This document shows, piece by piece, positions 50,731-63,518 of a DNA stretch of 64,000 bases. Origin of the DNA: Teratosphaeria epicoccoides (lineage: Eukaryota; Ascomycota; Dothideomycetes; Mycosphaerellales; Teratosphaeriaceae); NCBI GenBank assembly GCA_021401465.1, contig JADDMT010000055.1:62001-126000 (forward strand). The letters are read 5' to 3'. Numbering within the stretch: the first letter of the stretch is position 1; each line of letters begins with the position of its first letter. The position numbers were made by a program, and so were the translations under genes. The notes under the pieces were generated by a model. It was not told the DNA's origin, did no database searches, and was given only the letters and a program-made list of their open reading frames with translations.

Positions 50731-51363
50731 ATGTCTTCTCTTTCTACATTACTACCTTGTGTCATTCTAGACACTAACGCCCCTTTAACGCAGAAACGCA
50801 AACGCCGCGCGAATCGAATCTATCGTTAGGGCCAGGATAGCATGAAGTCCTGCACTCGGTGTTAAGAGCTAAAGCTCGTTTGTCAGGTACACATTTCCTT
50901 AGGGAAATGTTTGTAATGTCACTTTAGCAACTGTCGGAGTTGCGACGCGAAGGTAACAGAGGTCGAATAGAAGAAGTTAGGCGATTAGCGGAAAAGACTA
51001 ATTGCTAATCTCGATCGTGCGAAGGCGGTCCTAGCTAAGGCTTCGCAGAAGATACTAGAGGCGCATGCAAAGGAGATGCATCTTCGAAAACAGTTAGACG
51101 TAGTCGACTAGGAGGTCGAAGATAGTTGCGCTCTTAAGGAGCGCGAGATTAGGGAGGAGGAGGCTAAGGAACAAGCTCTCTCGTAGGCTAGGTTTCTCCT
51201 TGACCTAGATCCTTCCGCGGGTCTCGCTCTTAGTCCTACGACATAGAGCGTAATAGAGGGTTTCGCTAACGCCTCATATTAGGGTTTCCTGGATAGCGTG
51301 ATAGCCGAGCTAGTCGACGGCGTCCCGCAGGAGTCTAGTCGTAGCTTAGGATCTTCTTCCTAG
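50731..51363 (+). pseudogene. Antisense accessory ORF of element A, Zn2Cys6-like plus coiled coil (decayed)
   Basis: On the strand opposite to gag-pol, between the pol end and the 3' LTR, a 211-codon frame starts with ATG and ends with TAG. It has nine internal stops, all TAG or TAA, as expected from C-to-T or G-to-A change. The N-terminus has a basic stretch (TQKRKRRANRI). Cysteines follow at codons 41, 44, 51, 60, 63, 68 and 71, that is C-x2-C-x6-C-x8-C-x2-C-x7-C with one extra. This fits the fungal Zn2Cys6 cluster pattern. Codons about 80-165 are rich in Lys, Glu, Ala and Leu with heptad-like spacing, as in Gal4-type dimerisation regions. The frame has no indel relative to its copy in B. 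Confidence 0.65.
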
Positions 51364-51399
51364 GTTCGTTCCTTTCTCGAAACTTCGTATCTTTTGCTA

Positions 51400-54300
51400 A
51401 CAGTTTCGCAGGTGTTCTAGGGGTTCCTAGGTGTTCTTAGTACTCCTATATCCTTCCCATTTTATTAGGTACTCTTGCTGTCTGTCCCGCTAGCGAGTGT
51501 CGATAATCCTCTTAACAGTGTACTCTGGTTCTTCTACTTTAGGGTCGAGTAGTAAGGGTTCCGATTACAGTGCGGCGTCCGGCGCTGCTTGTTCTAGCAG
51601 AGAGACATAGAACACAGGGTGTATTCTCATCTGCTCGGGTAGCTGTAACTTAAAATTAACTGGTCCCTTCTTAGCCTTAATCCTGAATAGTCCTAGTTTT
51701 ACAGCGTCTAGTTTCTTACTCGGCTTGTCTAATTTGATGTGACAGCGGAGGAGATACACCTTATCCCCCTCCTTTAGAATTAGTCCCTTAATTCTCTTAT
51801 GATTTGCGTACTATGCTATGTTCTGCTAATAGAACTACAGGTCGAGTCGTGCTTCTGTTTGCAGTTAGCGTAGATGTTCTACTCGTCTAAGTGCTACTAG
51901 GTTCGGATTACTAGCTAAGACGTCTAGAATGTCTTCTATAGCTAATCCATATGCCATCTAAAATGGCGAGAGTCCTGTCGACTCTGCCGGCATACTATTA
52001 TACGCGAGCTGTGCTATTAGCAACAACTGTACCTAGTTGTTCTGGTCCCTATTAACATAGGATCGAAGGTACTATTCTAACGTCTGATTTAGGCGTTCTG
52101 TCTGTCTATCCGTCTAAGGGTAGAAGGAAGTACTTAGTCGATGTTTGACCTAGAATTGTCTCATTAGGGCTCTCTAGAAGTTAGAGGTAAACACGGATCC
52201 TCGATCTATTACTAGGTCCTGTAGCATGCCGTGTAGTGCTACTACCTATTTGATGAAGACATGCGCGACATCTTTAGTCTTAAAGTCTTCGCGGTAAGGG
52301 ATAAACTTCCTAAACTTAGTGAATCGGTTAACTACTACCATGATCCTGTCGAAGAACTCATTAGTAGCGGGTTCTCTCGACTAAGGTAGTTTAACGATAA
52401 AATCCATAGCGAGTAATTCCTATGGCCGTTAAGGTACCTTTAGTAGTTGTAGTAGCCTATATAGTTTGTGACGGTCGTGCTTACTTCGTTAGTAAGTTAC
52501 ACATTAACGGACATAGTCCTCGATTGCCTTGCCTATCCTAGGGAAGTAATATTCTTGTCAGAGAATTTGCTTCATTTTAGACACTCCCGGGTATCCTGCC
52601 TAAGGTATGTCATGTTAGAGGCGTAGTAGTTCTAATTGTAAAGACGTTAGCATGTATACTAATCCTTAAAACAGAAGGATTCCGTCTTCGTCTTCCTAAT
52701 CCTCCTGTCTATTAATGTCGTCGCGGACAGCGAGCGCAGTTAGGTCATGGATTAGGGCGTTCTTCAGGTCGTCCTGAAACCTACTAGTCTATGTGACAGT
52801 CGTAGCCGCGAGTCGGTTAACTCCTAGCGTGCTATCGCTATTTTCCTAGAGAATAGCATGTTTCTCCTGCTTTACGCCCTTTATGTAGTCTGTCTGGCGG
52901 CTAAGTGCATCGGCGCGTGCGTTATCAGTCCCCTTGCGATAGACGATCTTGCAGTTAAAACTAGAGAGCTCCTCGCTCTACTAAACCTGTTGTCAGTTTA
53001 ACTCTTTCGTCGTTATGAAGTATCGCAAGTTCTCATGGTCTGTGTAGACTGTGACCTAGTGCTTAGAACCTTCTAAGTAGACTCGCTAGGCCTTGTAGGC
53101 GTCTACTATAGCTAGAAGTTCTTTGTCATAGACATCGTAATAGAGTTCGCGTCTAGACAATTTCCTCGAGTAGTAGGCGACTAGCTGTAGTCGTCTACTC
53201 GGTCCTAGTTAACTCAAGCATGCCCCGAGTGCTACGTTAGAGGCATCTGTTTTAACTATGATAGGTTTATCCGGGTCGAATACAAGTAAGATCAGCTAAT
53301 CTGTAAATTGTCGCTTAAGTTCCTTAAAGGCATTCCGTTAGGCGTCGTCCTATACGAATAGTGTATCCTTCGTCGTAAGAGTCGTAAGTAGTACTATGAT
53401 CTTCGAATAGTTTGCTACAAATCTCCTGTAGAAGTTAGCGAATCTAAGGAAGGACTATACTTCCTTAACATTAGTCAGCGTAGGCTACTCTTTTACGACC
53501 TAGACTTTCTTAGTGTCTATCTTGATTCTATTCTATGCTACGACATAGCCAAGGAATTATACTTCCTGCTTATGAAACTCGCTCTTCTGCGGCTTGACCT
53601 TTAGCTAGTAACCCTAGAGTTTCTAAAGTACCTTGCGTACATAAGTCCTATGCTCTTCGATCGTCTGGGAATAGACGAGGATGTCGTCTAGATATACAAC
53701 CACAAAGACGTCGAGGTACTCTTATAGCATGTTGTTAATAAATGCCTGCCATGTAGCTAGGGCGTTTGTCAACCTAAATAGCATGACTATGTACTTATAG
53801 TGTCTGAACCTAGTTCGGAACGCGGTCTTCTATTCTTCGCCTTCCTTAATTCGAATTCGATTATATGCTCCGGGTATGTCGAACTTCGAGAACTACATTG
53901 CTCCTTGTAGGCGGTCCTGCAATTCTAAGAGCAAAGGAAGCGGATAACTATTCTTTATCGTGATGTCATTTAATCTACGATAATCTACGTAGAGTTGCTA
54001 GTTATCTTCCCCCTTAGGCACAAACAGGATCAGATATCCGGCTAGAGACTACGACTCGCGGATGAAGCCTTTCTAGAGGTTGTCTTCTAGGTATTTCCGG
54101 AGAATCTCTAGTTTTGCTACTAATAACAGGCGAACTAATTGCTTCGTTAGTGTCTTGCTAGGGAGTAAGGGTATCCCGTAGTCCTACTCCTAGTGTTCTG
54201 GCAGAGCTTCTTAGTCGGGTTCTTCCTCGAAAAGAGTAGCGAACTCTTTATACTTATCGGGAACTATGAATTCGACCTTGACTTCCGATTGCGTTGCTTT

Positions 54301-56400
54301 AACCTATAGGACGTGTACTTCCTGTTCTAGATCCTTAATAGCGGCTACTATCTCGCTTGAAGTCATAGCACATATTTCGATCTTGCCTAGTACGTCATGT
54401 ACTACAGGTAGAGGTATCGATCTTAAGAGTTCTAGGAACTAGATCCTCTCATTCTTCTAGTCGATATAGGGGTTAGCGTTTCTTAGCCATGGCAACCCTA
54501 GTACTACATCTGAGCCTAGTAACTCCGTGATGTCAAACTAGAGCATCTCTTAGTAGCGTCCTATCTGCAGAGGCATCATCTTAGTCTCTTTGTCAACTAC
54601 TCCTTAGTTGTATATGACCGGCTTTCTATTAATCGCTTGTAGCGAGAAAGCATTCGTCTTCGCCTGTAGCTTTATCCTAGCTATCCTGGCGAACTTAGGC
54701 GTCATGAAGATTCTAGTACATCCTGAATCTATTAAGGCCCTAGCTAGCGTCTCGTCGATATGCACCTATACTCTAAGGTTGTTCGCGTATCTGGCGCCGA
54801 TCGCGGCACATCGTTACAGCCCTGTCTAGTCTGTCCGTAGGTCTAATTCTAGCGGACCTCGTCGTTTCCCGAATAACTGTCTTCACGGACTAGTTTAGGG
54901 ATCGTGCGGTCTCGGCTTCTTCTCTAAGCGTTACCATTTTCTGGCCTAAGAGATCGTTCTCGTTCTTAGCCTCGCTGTTCCTACGCGTTCCTTGCGTACT
55001 CTATCTTTAAATGATAGACTCGGAGTCGTAGCGCTCATGGAATCTGAATACCTTCGTAGGTTAGGTAGCCTCCCTAGGGCGTGAACTCTACCCCGAACGG
55101 TACAATTTCTTAGACAACTTTCTGATGCGCGTGAGGTTAAGCTACGACCGGTAGTCTCCTTAGGTGTCATCGCATACGGTCGGCTAGTTCGTCATACTAA
55201 AGCTAGTTGACATGTTATACTCTATTAATCCATGGGCAAGCCTAAGCCTATTAGTTCTATATGATTCGGATAATGTCGAGTCTAATGTTATGCGGCAGCA
55301 TAGCCTATCGCTCTATGCTCTCGTCTTCCTCAGAATCAGGAATAACAGCTTCGACAAGCTCGTAGTTATCCGAACCTTCTTCTTCTTCTTCTAGCTCCTG
55401 TTGCCTTAGGACTATCGTACTAGAAGGTGTACCCCTTAGCGCACAGATCGACTATGCCTTGTTTCGGCTAGGGTACTATCTAGAACTATCTTTATCACTC
55501 ATGTGAATTCGACAGTCGTCGTCGTAGCACATAGTCTAAGTAAGTGCGGCATAGTCTGGTTCTTAAGTAGCGGCAGCCTTTTACTTAGGTGCCGTTGTTG
55601 TCGCGCGAGCCTGCTCTGTCCTAGGCAGTTCCTGTCGTTACTTCTTAGCAAAACACTCGCGGGCAAAGTGTCCTTTCTTTCCACAGTTATAGCACTCGAG
55701 GTTACTCTTGTCAAATGGCTTCTTCAGACTATTCTAGGTAGGAGAGCCCTTCTATGGCTTTCCTTAGGGTCTATTCCTTAGACGCCCCTTAGTCGCATCT
55801 AACTCCATAGGTTAGAGACTGTAGTAATCGCTTTGCCATTTTAGTGCTGATCGTTAGACCTTATGGTTAGCCTGCGCTAGCTTGCGATTTCTATGTTGTC
55901 GTTCTTGCTGTCGTTCCTAGATGCGATTATCGATTCTAATCGCGAGATTGCTTATTTCCTTGAATGTCGTTAGCCGATCTCCTCAGGCAATTTCGTCTTT
56001 AACCGTCTCCTTTAGTCCCTAGTAGAACTAAGCAGCTAAAGCGTTATCATTCTAGTCGACTCGAGCAGAGAGGGTCTAAAAGTCCGCGTAGTACTTAGTA
56101 GCGGAACCCTTCTGCTAGATTCCTAGGAGAGCTCTCTCGGCCTCTTGTTGCTTATTACTAAGCCTAAACGCTTCGCGTAATGCCTTAAACAAAGACTTGT
56201 CTAAGTTGAGAATCTCCCTAGTCGTCGTCTTCCTAGCTTCGGCGCTGCTAACATGATCCAGATAATCTGTTAGATGAGGCTAGATAAACTCGAACGCTAG
56301 TCCCTTTAGGTAAGAGACAATGTACATCATTCGCTTATGATGTGTCGTAAACTATTCTGTATCTACGTTAAATGCTAACTAGCATTATAGGATAAACATC
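51400..56400 (-). pseudogene. Element A gag-pol remnants with C-terminal chromodomain
   Basis: Minus-strand frames show the following, right to left: gag with a CCHC knuckle at about 55,655-55,695, protease (DSGC-type site) near 54,730, RT with YLDDILVY near 53,690, RNase H near 53,270, integrase with DFIVKLP and a DQGSMF-type site between about 52,700 and 52,170, and a chromodomain at about 51,400-51,560. Many Trp and Gln positions are TAG. The chromodomain places it with chromoviruses, which often insert in heterochromatin. Confidence 0.8.
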
Positions 56401-56686
56401 TCGACCTAAGATCGTTATCCTATGAACTCTGTAGGGCTTCCTATCGTAAAGCTGTTATTGCCGTGTCTATTCCTAGTAGTTAAACCTGCGACGGATGCTA
56501 GAGCTATCTCGCTAAGGTAAATAGATTTGAGCTACTACGTGATTTAAGGTATAGCGGCAACTTGTTCTCGTGGTGTTAGTTGACTGTCGCTAGAACTTGA
56601 ACTAACAGTTAAAGAACTACTTAACTTAGGCGTATGTTAAGCGCTCGACGAGTCTCCTGATGCTTCCTTAGAAGTAGTGCTTAAAA

Positions 56687-57170
56687 TGTCATAAGGGTAG
56701 GTGCCGATAGCAGGAAGGTGACTAGGTGTTAGACTCGCAGAGCTGTGAAGAATATCGACAATAGTAGTTAACCTTGTAACTGACTATCCCCTAGGGAAAG
56801 GGAATTGAGAATTAAGCACGAAGCTCCTAACTGCCTGTCCTAAAGCTAGCCCTATATACTAGAGAGACAGAGCAGCTCTGTTAGATCTGTCGACAGACCT
56901 AATAGATCCATGTCTGTAGATCTATAGACTAACCCTACAGATCTAAGGGTCTATCATCCCGTGACAGATCCCTTCTTCCTTATAGGCCTATAGATCTATA
57001 GACTAACCCTATAGATCCAGGGATCTGTCCTCACGTGACAGATCCTTTCTCCTATGACTATGCCTATAACTCATAGTACTCCTATGATAGTACTATGACT
57101 CATAGCACTTAGGACCCTCACGATCCTGTATCCTATAGTACTCCGGACAGTACTCCTGACACCTATGACA
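56687..57170 (-). repeat. Element A 5' LTR
   Basis: This 484-bp LTR is the partner of 50,168-50,651 and retains more CpG dinucleotides (for example GTCGAC against GTTAAC, CCGG against CTAG) than the 3' LTR. Confidence 0.92.
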
Positions 57171-57175
57171 ATAGG
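57171..57175. repeat. Target site duplication of element A, right copy
   Basis: ATAGG repeats 50,163-50,167. It is also element B LTR sequence, which proves that A inserted into B. Confidence 0.9.
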
Positions 57176-57480
57176 CCTATAGGGGAGAAGGGATCTATTA
57201 CAGGATAACAGACCCTCGGATCTATAGGGTTAGTCTACAGATCTATAGACATAGATCTATCGGGTCTATTAACAGATCTAACAGAGCTACCCTGTCTCTC
57301 TAGTATATAGGGATAGCTTCAGGACAGGCAGTTAGGAGCTTCGTGCTTAATCTTAATTTAATCCTCTCTTGCTTAGAGGAGAGTTAGTTACAAGGTTAAC
57401 TACTATTGTCGATATTCTTCATAGCTCTGCGAGTCTAACACCTGATCCCCTTCCTGCTATTAGCACCTACCCTTATGACA
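57176..57480 (+). repeat. Element B 5' LTR, second part
   Basis: This 305-bp remainder of the B 5' LTR ends in CCCTTATGACA. The split LTR closes exactly with 50,167. Confidence 0.92.
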
Positions 57481-57779
57481 TTTTGAGCACTACTTCTAAG
57501 GAAGCATCAGGAGACTCGTCAAGCGCTTAACATACGCCTATGTTAAGTAGTTCTTTAGCTGTTAGTTTAACTTCTAGCGACAGTTAACTAACACTACAAG
57601 AACAAGTTACTACTATACCTCAAATTACGTAGTAGCTCGAATCCATTCACCTTAGCGAGATAGCTCTAGCATCTGTCGCAGGTTTAACTACTAGGAATAG
57701 ACACGGCAATAACGGCTTCAAGATAGGAAGCCCTACAGAGTTCATAGGACAACGATCTTAAGTCAAGATGTTTATCCTA

Positions 57780-60700
57780 TAATGCTAGTTAGCATTTAAC
57801 ATGGATATAGAACAGTTTACGACATATTATAAGCGAATGATGTACATCGTCTCTTACCTAAAGGGACCGGCGTTCGAGTTTATCTAGCCTCATCTGACAG
57901 ATTATCTAGATCACGTTAGTAACGTCAAAGCCAGGAAGACGACGACTAGGGAGATTCTTAACTTAGATAAGTCTTTGTTCAAGGCATTACGCGAAGCTTT
58001 TAGGCTTAGTAATGAGCAACAAGAGGCCGAGAGAGCTCTCCTAGGAATCTAGTAGAAGGGTTCTACTATTAAGTACCGCGCGGACTTTTAGACCCTCTCT
58101 GCTCGAGTCGACTAGAATGATAATGCTTTAGCCGCTTAGTTCTACTAGGGACTAAAGGAGATAGTTAAAGACGAAATTGCCTGAGGAGATTAGCTAATAA
58201 CGTTCAAAGAAATGAGCGATCTCGCGATTAGAATCGATAATCGCATCTAGGAATAACAGCAAGAATGACAACATAGAAATCGCAAGCTAGTATAGGCTAA
58301 CTATAAGGTCTAACGATTAGCACTAAAATGGCGAAGCGATTACTATAGTCTCTAACCTATGGAGTTAGATGCGACTAAGGGGCGTCTAAGGAATAGACCC
58401 TAAGGAAAGCCATAGAAGGGCTCTCATACCTAGAATAGTCTGAAGAAGCCATTTGACAAGAGTAACCTCGAGTGCTATAACTGTAGAAAGAAAGGACACT
58501 TTGCCCGCGAGTGTTTTGCTAAGAAGTAACGACAGGAACTACCTAGGACAGAGCAGGCTCGCGCGACAACAACGGCACCTAAGCAAAAGGCTGCCGCTAC
58601 TTAAGAACCAGACTATGCCGCACTTACTTAGACTATGTGCTACGACGACGACTGTCGAATTCACATGAGTGATAAAGATAGTTCTAGATAGTACCCTAGC
58701 CGAAACAAGGCATAGTCGATCTGTGCGCTAAGGGGTACACCTTCTAGTACGATAGTCCTAAGGCAACAGGAGCTAGAAGGAGAAGAAGAAGGTTCGGATA
58801 ACTACGAGCTTGTCGAAGCTGTCATTCCTGATTCTGAGGAAGACGAGAGCATAGAGCGATAGGCTATGCCGCCGCATGACATTAGACTTAATATTATCTG
58901 AATCATACAGAACTAGTAGGCTTAGGCTTACCCCTAGATTAATAGAGTACAACATGTCGACTAGCTTTAGTATGACGAACTAGCCGACTATATGCGACGA
59001 CACCTAAGGAGACTACTAGTTGTAGCTTAACCTCACGCGCATTAGAAAGTTGTCTAAGAAATTGTACTGTTCAGGGTAGAGTTTACGCCCTAGGGAGGCT
59101 ACCTAACCTACGAAGGTATTTAGATTCTACGAGCGCTACGACTCCGAGTCTACTACTTAAAGATAGAGTACGTAAGAAACGCGCAGGAATAGCGAGGCTA
59201 AGAGCGAGAACGACCTCTTAGGCTAGAAAGCGGTAACGCTTAGAGAAGAGTAAGCCGAGACTGCATAATCCCTGAACTAGTCCGTAAAGACAGTTATTCG
59301 GGAAACAACAAGGTCCGCTAGAATTAGACCTACGGACAGACTAGACAGGGCTACAACGATGTGCCGCGATCGGCGCTAGATACGCGAACAACCTTAGAGT
59401 ATAGGTGCACATTAACGAGACGCTAGCTAGGGCCTTAATAGATTCAGGATGTACTAGAATCTTCATGACGCCTAAGTTCGCTAGGATAGCTAGGATAAAG
59501 CTATAGGCGAAGACAAATGCTTTCTCGTTATAAGCAATTAATAGAAAGCTAGTCATGTACAACTAAGGAATAGTTGACAAAGAGACCGAGATAATGCCTC
59601 TGCGGATAGGACGCTACTAAGAGATGATCTAGTTCGACATCACAGAGTTACTAGGCTCGGATGTAGTACTAGGGTTGCTATAGCTAAGAAACGCTAACCC
59701 CTACCTCGACTAGAAGAATGAGAGGATCTAGTTCCTAGAACTCTCAAGATCGATACCTCTACCTGTAGTACATGACATACTAGGCAAGATCAAAATATGT
59801 GCTATGACTTCAAGCAAGATAGTAGCCGCTATCAAGGATCTAGAACAGGAAGTGCACGTCCTATAGGTTAAAGCAACGCAATTAGAAGTCAAGGTCGAAT
59901 TCATAGTTCCTAATAAGTGTAAAGAGTTCGCTACTCTTTTTAAGGAAGAACCCGACTAAGAAGCTCTGCCAGAACACTAGGAGTAGGACTACAGGATACC
60001 CTTACTCTCTAGCAAGACACTAACGAAGTAATTAGTTCGCCTGTTATTAGCAGCGAAACTAGAGATTCTCTAGAAATACCTTGAAGACAACCTCTAGAAA
60101 GGCTTTATCCGCGAATTGTAGTCCCTAGCAGGATACCTAATCCTGTTTGTTCCTAAGGGGGAAGATGACTAGCGACTCTGCGTAGATTATCGTAGATTAA
60201 ACGACATCATGATAAAGAATAGTTATCTACTTCCTTTGCTCTCGGAATTGCAGGACTGCCTACAAGGAGCAATATAGTTCTTAAAGTTCGACATACCTAG
60301 AGCGTATAACCGAATTCGAATTAAGGAAGGCGAAGAATAGAAGACTACGTTCTAAACTAGGTTTAGACACTACGAGTATATAGTTATGCCATTTAGGTTG
60401 ACAAACGCCCTAGCTACATAGTAGGCATTTATTAACAATGTGCTACGAGAGTACCCCGACGTCTTTGTAGTTATATACCTAGACGACATCCTCGTCTACT
60501 TACGGACAATCGAAGAACATAGGAATTATGTATGTAAGGTACTTTAGAAGCTCTAGGATTACTAGTTAAAGGTTAAGCCTTAGAAGAGCGAGTTTCACAA
60601 GCAGGAAGTCTAATTCCTTAGCTATGTAGTAGCATAGAATAGAATCAAGATAGACACTAAGAAAGTCTAAGTTGTAAAAGAGTAGCCTACGCTAACTAAT

Positions 60701-62800
60701 GTTAAGGAAGTATAGTCCTTCCTTAGATTCGCTAACTTCTACTAAAGATTTGTAGCAAACTATTCGAAGATTACGGCACTACTTACGACTCTTACTACGA
60801 AGGATACACTATTTGTATAGGATGACGCCTAACGGAATGCCTTTAAGGAACTTAAGCGACGATTTACAGATTAGCTAATCTTACTTGTATTCGACCTAGA
60901 TAAGCCTATTATAGTCGAAACAGATGCCTCCGACATAGCACTCAGAGCATGCTTAAGTTAACTAGGACCGAGTAGACGACTACAGCTAGTCGCCTATTAC
61001 TCGAGGAAATTGTCTAGACCTGAACTCTGTTACGACATCTATAACAAAGAACTTCTAGCTATAGTAGACGCCTACAAGGCCTAGCGAGTCTACTTAGAAG
61101 GTTCTAAGCACTAGGTCATAGTCTATACAGACTATGAGAACTTGCGATACTTCATAACGACGAAAGAGTTAAACTAACAACAGGTTCGGTAGAGTAAGGA
61201 ACTCTCTAGTTTTAACTATAAGATTGTCTATTACAAGGGGACTAATAACGCATGCGCCGATGCCCTAAGCCGCTAGACTGACTACATGAAGGGCGTGAAG
61301 CAGGAGAAACACGCTGTTCTCCAGGAAAATAGCAATAGCACACTAGGAGTTAACTAACTCGCGGCTATAACTATCACATAGACTAGTGAATTTCAGGATA
61401 ACCTGAAGAACGCGCTAGTCTACGACCCTACTACACTTGCTGTCCGCGACGACATTAATAGATAGGAGGATTAGGAAGACGAAGACGGAATCCTTCTGTT
61501 TCAAGGATTAGTATACATGCTAACGTCTTTATAATTAGAGCTACTATGCCTCTAACATGACGTACCTTAGGCAGGACACCTAGGAGTGTCTAAAATGAAG
61601 CAAATTCTCTAACAAGAATATTACTTCCCTAGGATAGGCAAGGCAATCGAGGACTACGTCTGTTAATGTGTAACTTACTAACAAAGTAAGCATGACTATT
61701 ATAAACTATATAGGCTACTATGACTACTCAAGGTACCTTAACGGCCATAGGAATCGCTCGCTATAGACTTTATCGTTAAACTACCTTAGTCGAGAGAACC
61801 TACTACTAATGAGTTCTTCGATAGGATCATAGTAGTAGTCAACCGATTTACTAAGTTTAGGAAGTTTATCCCTAACCGCGAAGACTTCAAGACTAAAGAT
61901 ATTGCGCATGTCTTCATTAAATGGGTAGTAGTACTACATAGCATGCTATAGGACCTAGTAACAGATCAAGGATCCATGTTTACCTCTAACTTCTAGAGAG
62001 CCCTAATAAGACAATTCTAGGTTAAACATCGACTAAGTACTTCCTTCTACCCTTAGACAGATAGACAGACAGAATGTCTAAATCAGACGTTAGAATAGTA
62101 CCTTCGATCCTATATGAATAGGGACTAGAACAACTAGGTAGAGTTGTTACTAATAGCATAGCTCGCGTATAATAGTACGCTAGTAGAGTTAACAGGACTC
62201 TCGCCATTTCAGATGGCATATAGATTAGCTATAGAAGACATTCCGGATGTCTTAGCTAGTAATCTATACCTAGTAGCACTCGGACGAGTAGAACACCTAC
62301 GCTGACTGCAAACAGAAGCACGACTCGACCTGTAATTCTATTAGCAGAACATAGCATAGTACGCGAATCGTAAGAGAATTAAGGGACTAATTCTAAAGGA
62401 GGGGGACAAGGTATATCTCCTCTGCTGTCACATTAGATTAGACAAGCCGAGTAAAAAACTAGACGCTGTAAAACTAGGACTATTTAGGATCAAGGCTAAG
62501 AAAGGACTAGTTAATTTTAAGTTACAGCTACCCGAGCAGATGAGAATATACCCTGTGTTCTATGTCTCTCTGCTAGAACAAGTAGCGCTAGACGCTACAC
62601 TGTAAACGGAACCCTTACTACTCGACCCTAAAGTAGAAGAACCTAAGTACACTGTCAGGAAGGTTGTCGACACTCGCTAGTAGGACGGACAGCAAGAGTA
62701 CTTAGTAAAATAGGAAGGATATAGGAGTACTAAGAACACCTAGGAACCCCTAGAACATCTGCGAAACTGTTAGCAAAAGATACGAAGTTTCGAGAAAAGA
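57780..62800 (+). pseudogene. Element B gag-pol remnants with C-terminal chromodomain
   Basis: Landmarks on the plus strand are: gag from about 57,800, CCHC knuckle at 58,473-58,514 (C-x2-C-x4-H-x4-C intact), protease LIDSGCT at about 59,432-59,455, RT active site YLDD at 60,476-60,487, RNase H VETDASD at about 60,915-60,935, integrase HLGVSKMKQ near 61,577, and integrase acidic residues near 61,764 (DF) and 61,957 (TDQGS). A chromodomain lies at about 62,635-62,770. Stop codons interrupt every domain, mostly TAG where Gln or Trp is expected. Reading frame is otherwise well kept, so decay was by base change with few indels. Confidence 0.82.
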
Positions 62801-62806
62801 ACGAAC

Positions 62807-63439
62807 CTAGGAAGAAGATTATAAGCTACGACTAGACTCCTGCGGGACGCTGTCGATCGGCTTAGCTATCACGCTATCCAGGAAACCCTAATACGAGGCA
62901 TTAGCGAAACCTTCTATTACGCTCTATGTCGTAGGACTAAGAGCGAGGCCCGCCGAAGGATCTAGGTCAAGAAGAAACCTAGCCTGCAAAAGAGCCTACT
63001 CTTTAGCCTTATCCTCCCTGATCTTACGCTCCTCGAGAGCGCGACTATCCTCGACCTTATAGTCGACTACGTCTAACTGTTTCTAGAGACGCATCTCCTT
63101 TGTATGCGCCTCTATTATCTTCTGCGAAGCCTTGGCTAGGACCGCCTTCACACGATCGAGATCAGCAATTAGTCTTTTCCGCTAATTACCTAACTTCTTC
63201 TATTCGACCTCTGTTACCTTCGCGTCATAACTTCGACAGTTACTAAAGTAATACTACGAACATTTCCCTAAGGAAATGTGTACCTAACAAACGAGCTTTA
63301 ACTCTTGACACTAAGTACAGGACTTCATGCTGTCCTAGCCCTAACAATAGATTCGATTCGCGCGGCGTTTACGTTTCTGCGTTAAAGGGGCGTTAGTGTC
63401 TAGGATGACATAAGGCAGTAATGTAGAAAGAGAAGACAT
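62807..63439 (-). pseudogene. Antisense accessory ORF of element B (decayed copy)
   Basis: This is the same antisense frame as 50,731-51,363, 633 bp in both elements, from ATG (63,437-63,439) to TAG. Cysteine positions 41, 44, 51, 60 and 68 are partly kept. Codons 63 and 71 have become tyrosine (TGT to TAT, TGC to TAT type changes), so the cluster is more decayed than in A. The frame lies directly upstream of the polypurine tract and 3' LTR of B. Confidence 0.62.
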
Positions 63440-63505
63440 CATGGCATAAAGGAAATGACAAGAGAAACCCCGCACTAATAAGGTAGCTTAGGGACGAGCT
63501 AGGCT

Positions 63506-63514
63506 AAGAGGGGG
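63506..63514 (+). other. Polypurine tract of element B
   Basis: AAGAGGGGG lies a few bases before the 3' LTR, the expected place for the plus-strand primer in reverse transcription. Confidence 0.65.
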
Positions 63515-63518
63515 ATAG

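Larger units (their letters stand above)
50168..57170 (-). mobile_element. Element A: full-length Ty3/gypsy chromovirus inside the 5' LTR of B
   Basis: A is 7,003 bp with two LTRs of 484 bp each (50,168-50,651 and 56,687-57,170) and a perfect 5-bp target duplication ATAGG (50,163-50,167 and 57,171-57,175). It lies in the minus orientation and is the same family as B. Reading from the right, the order is gag (about 56.4-55.5 kb), protease, RT, RNase H, integrase and chromodomain (about 51.4 kb), then the antisense gene near the 3' LTR. All frames contain TAG or TAA codons, so it cannot encode active proteins. Some sites mutated in B are still unmutated in A, which fits A being younger. Confidence 0.93.

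Noticed and set aside
58453..58668. 71-codon open frame in element B, repeated at 55,499-55,714 in A
   Set aside because: It is a shifted frame over the gag zinc knuckle. The real coding frame is the one with the CCHC motif.
59341..59562. 73-codon minus-strand frame in B, repeated at 54,608-54,829 in A
   Set aside because: It is antisense to the protease region and stays open because TAG stops on one strand read CTA on the other.
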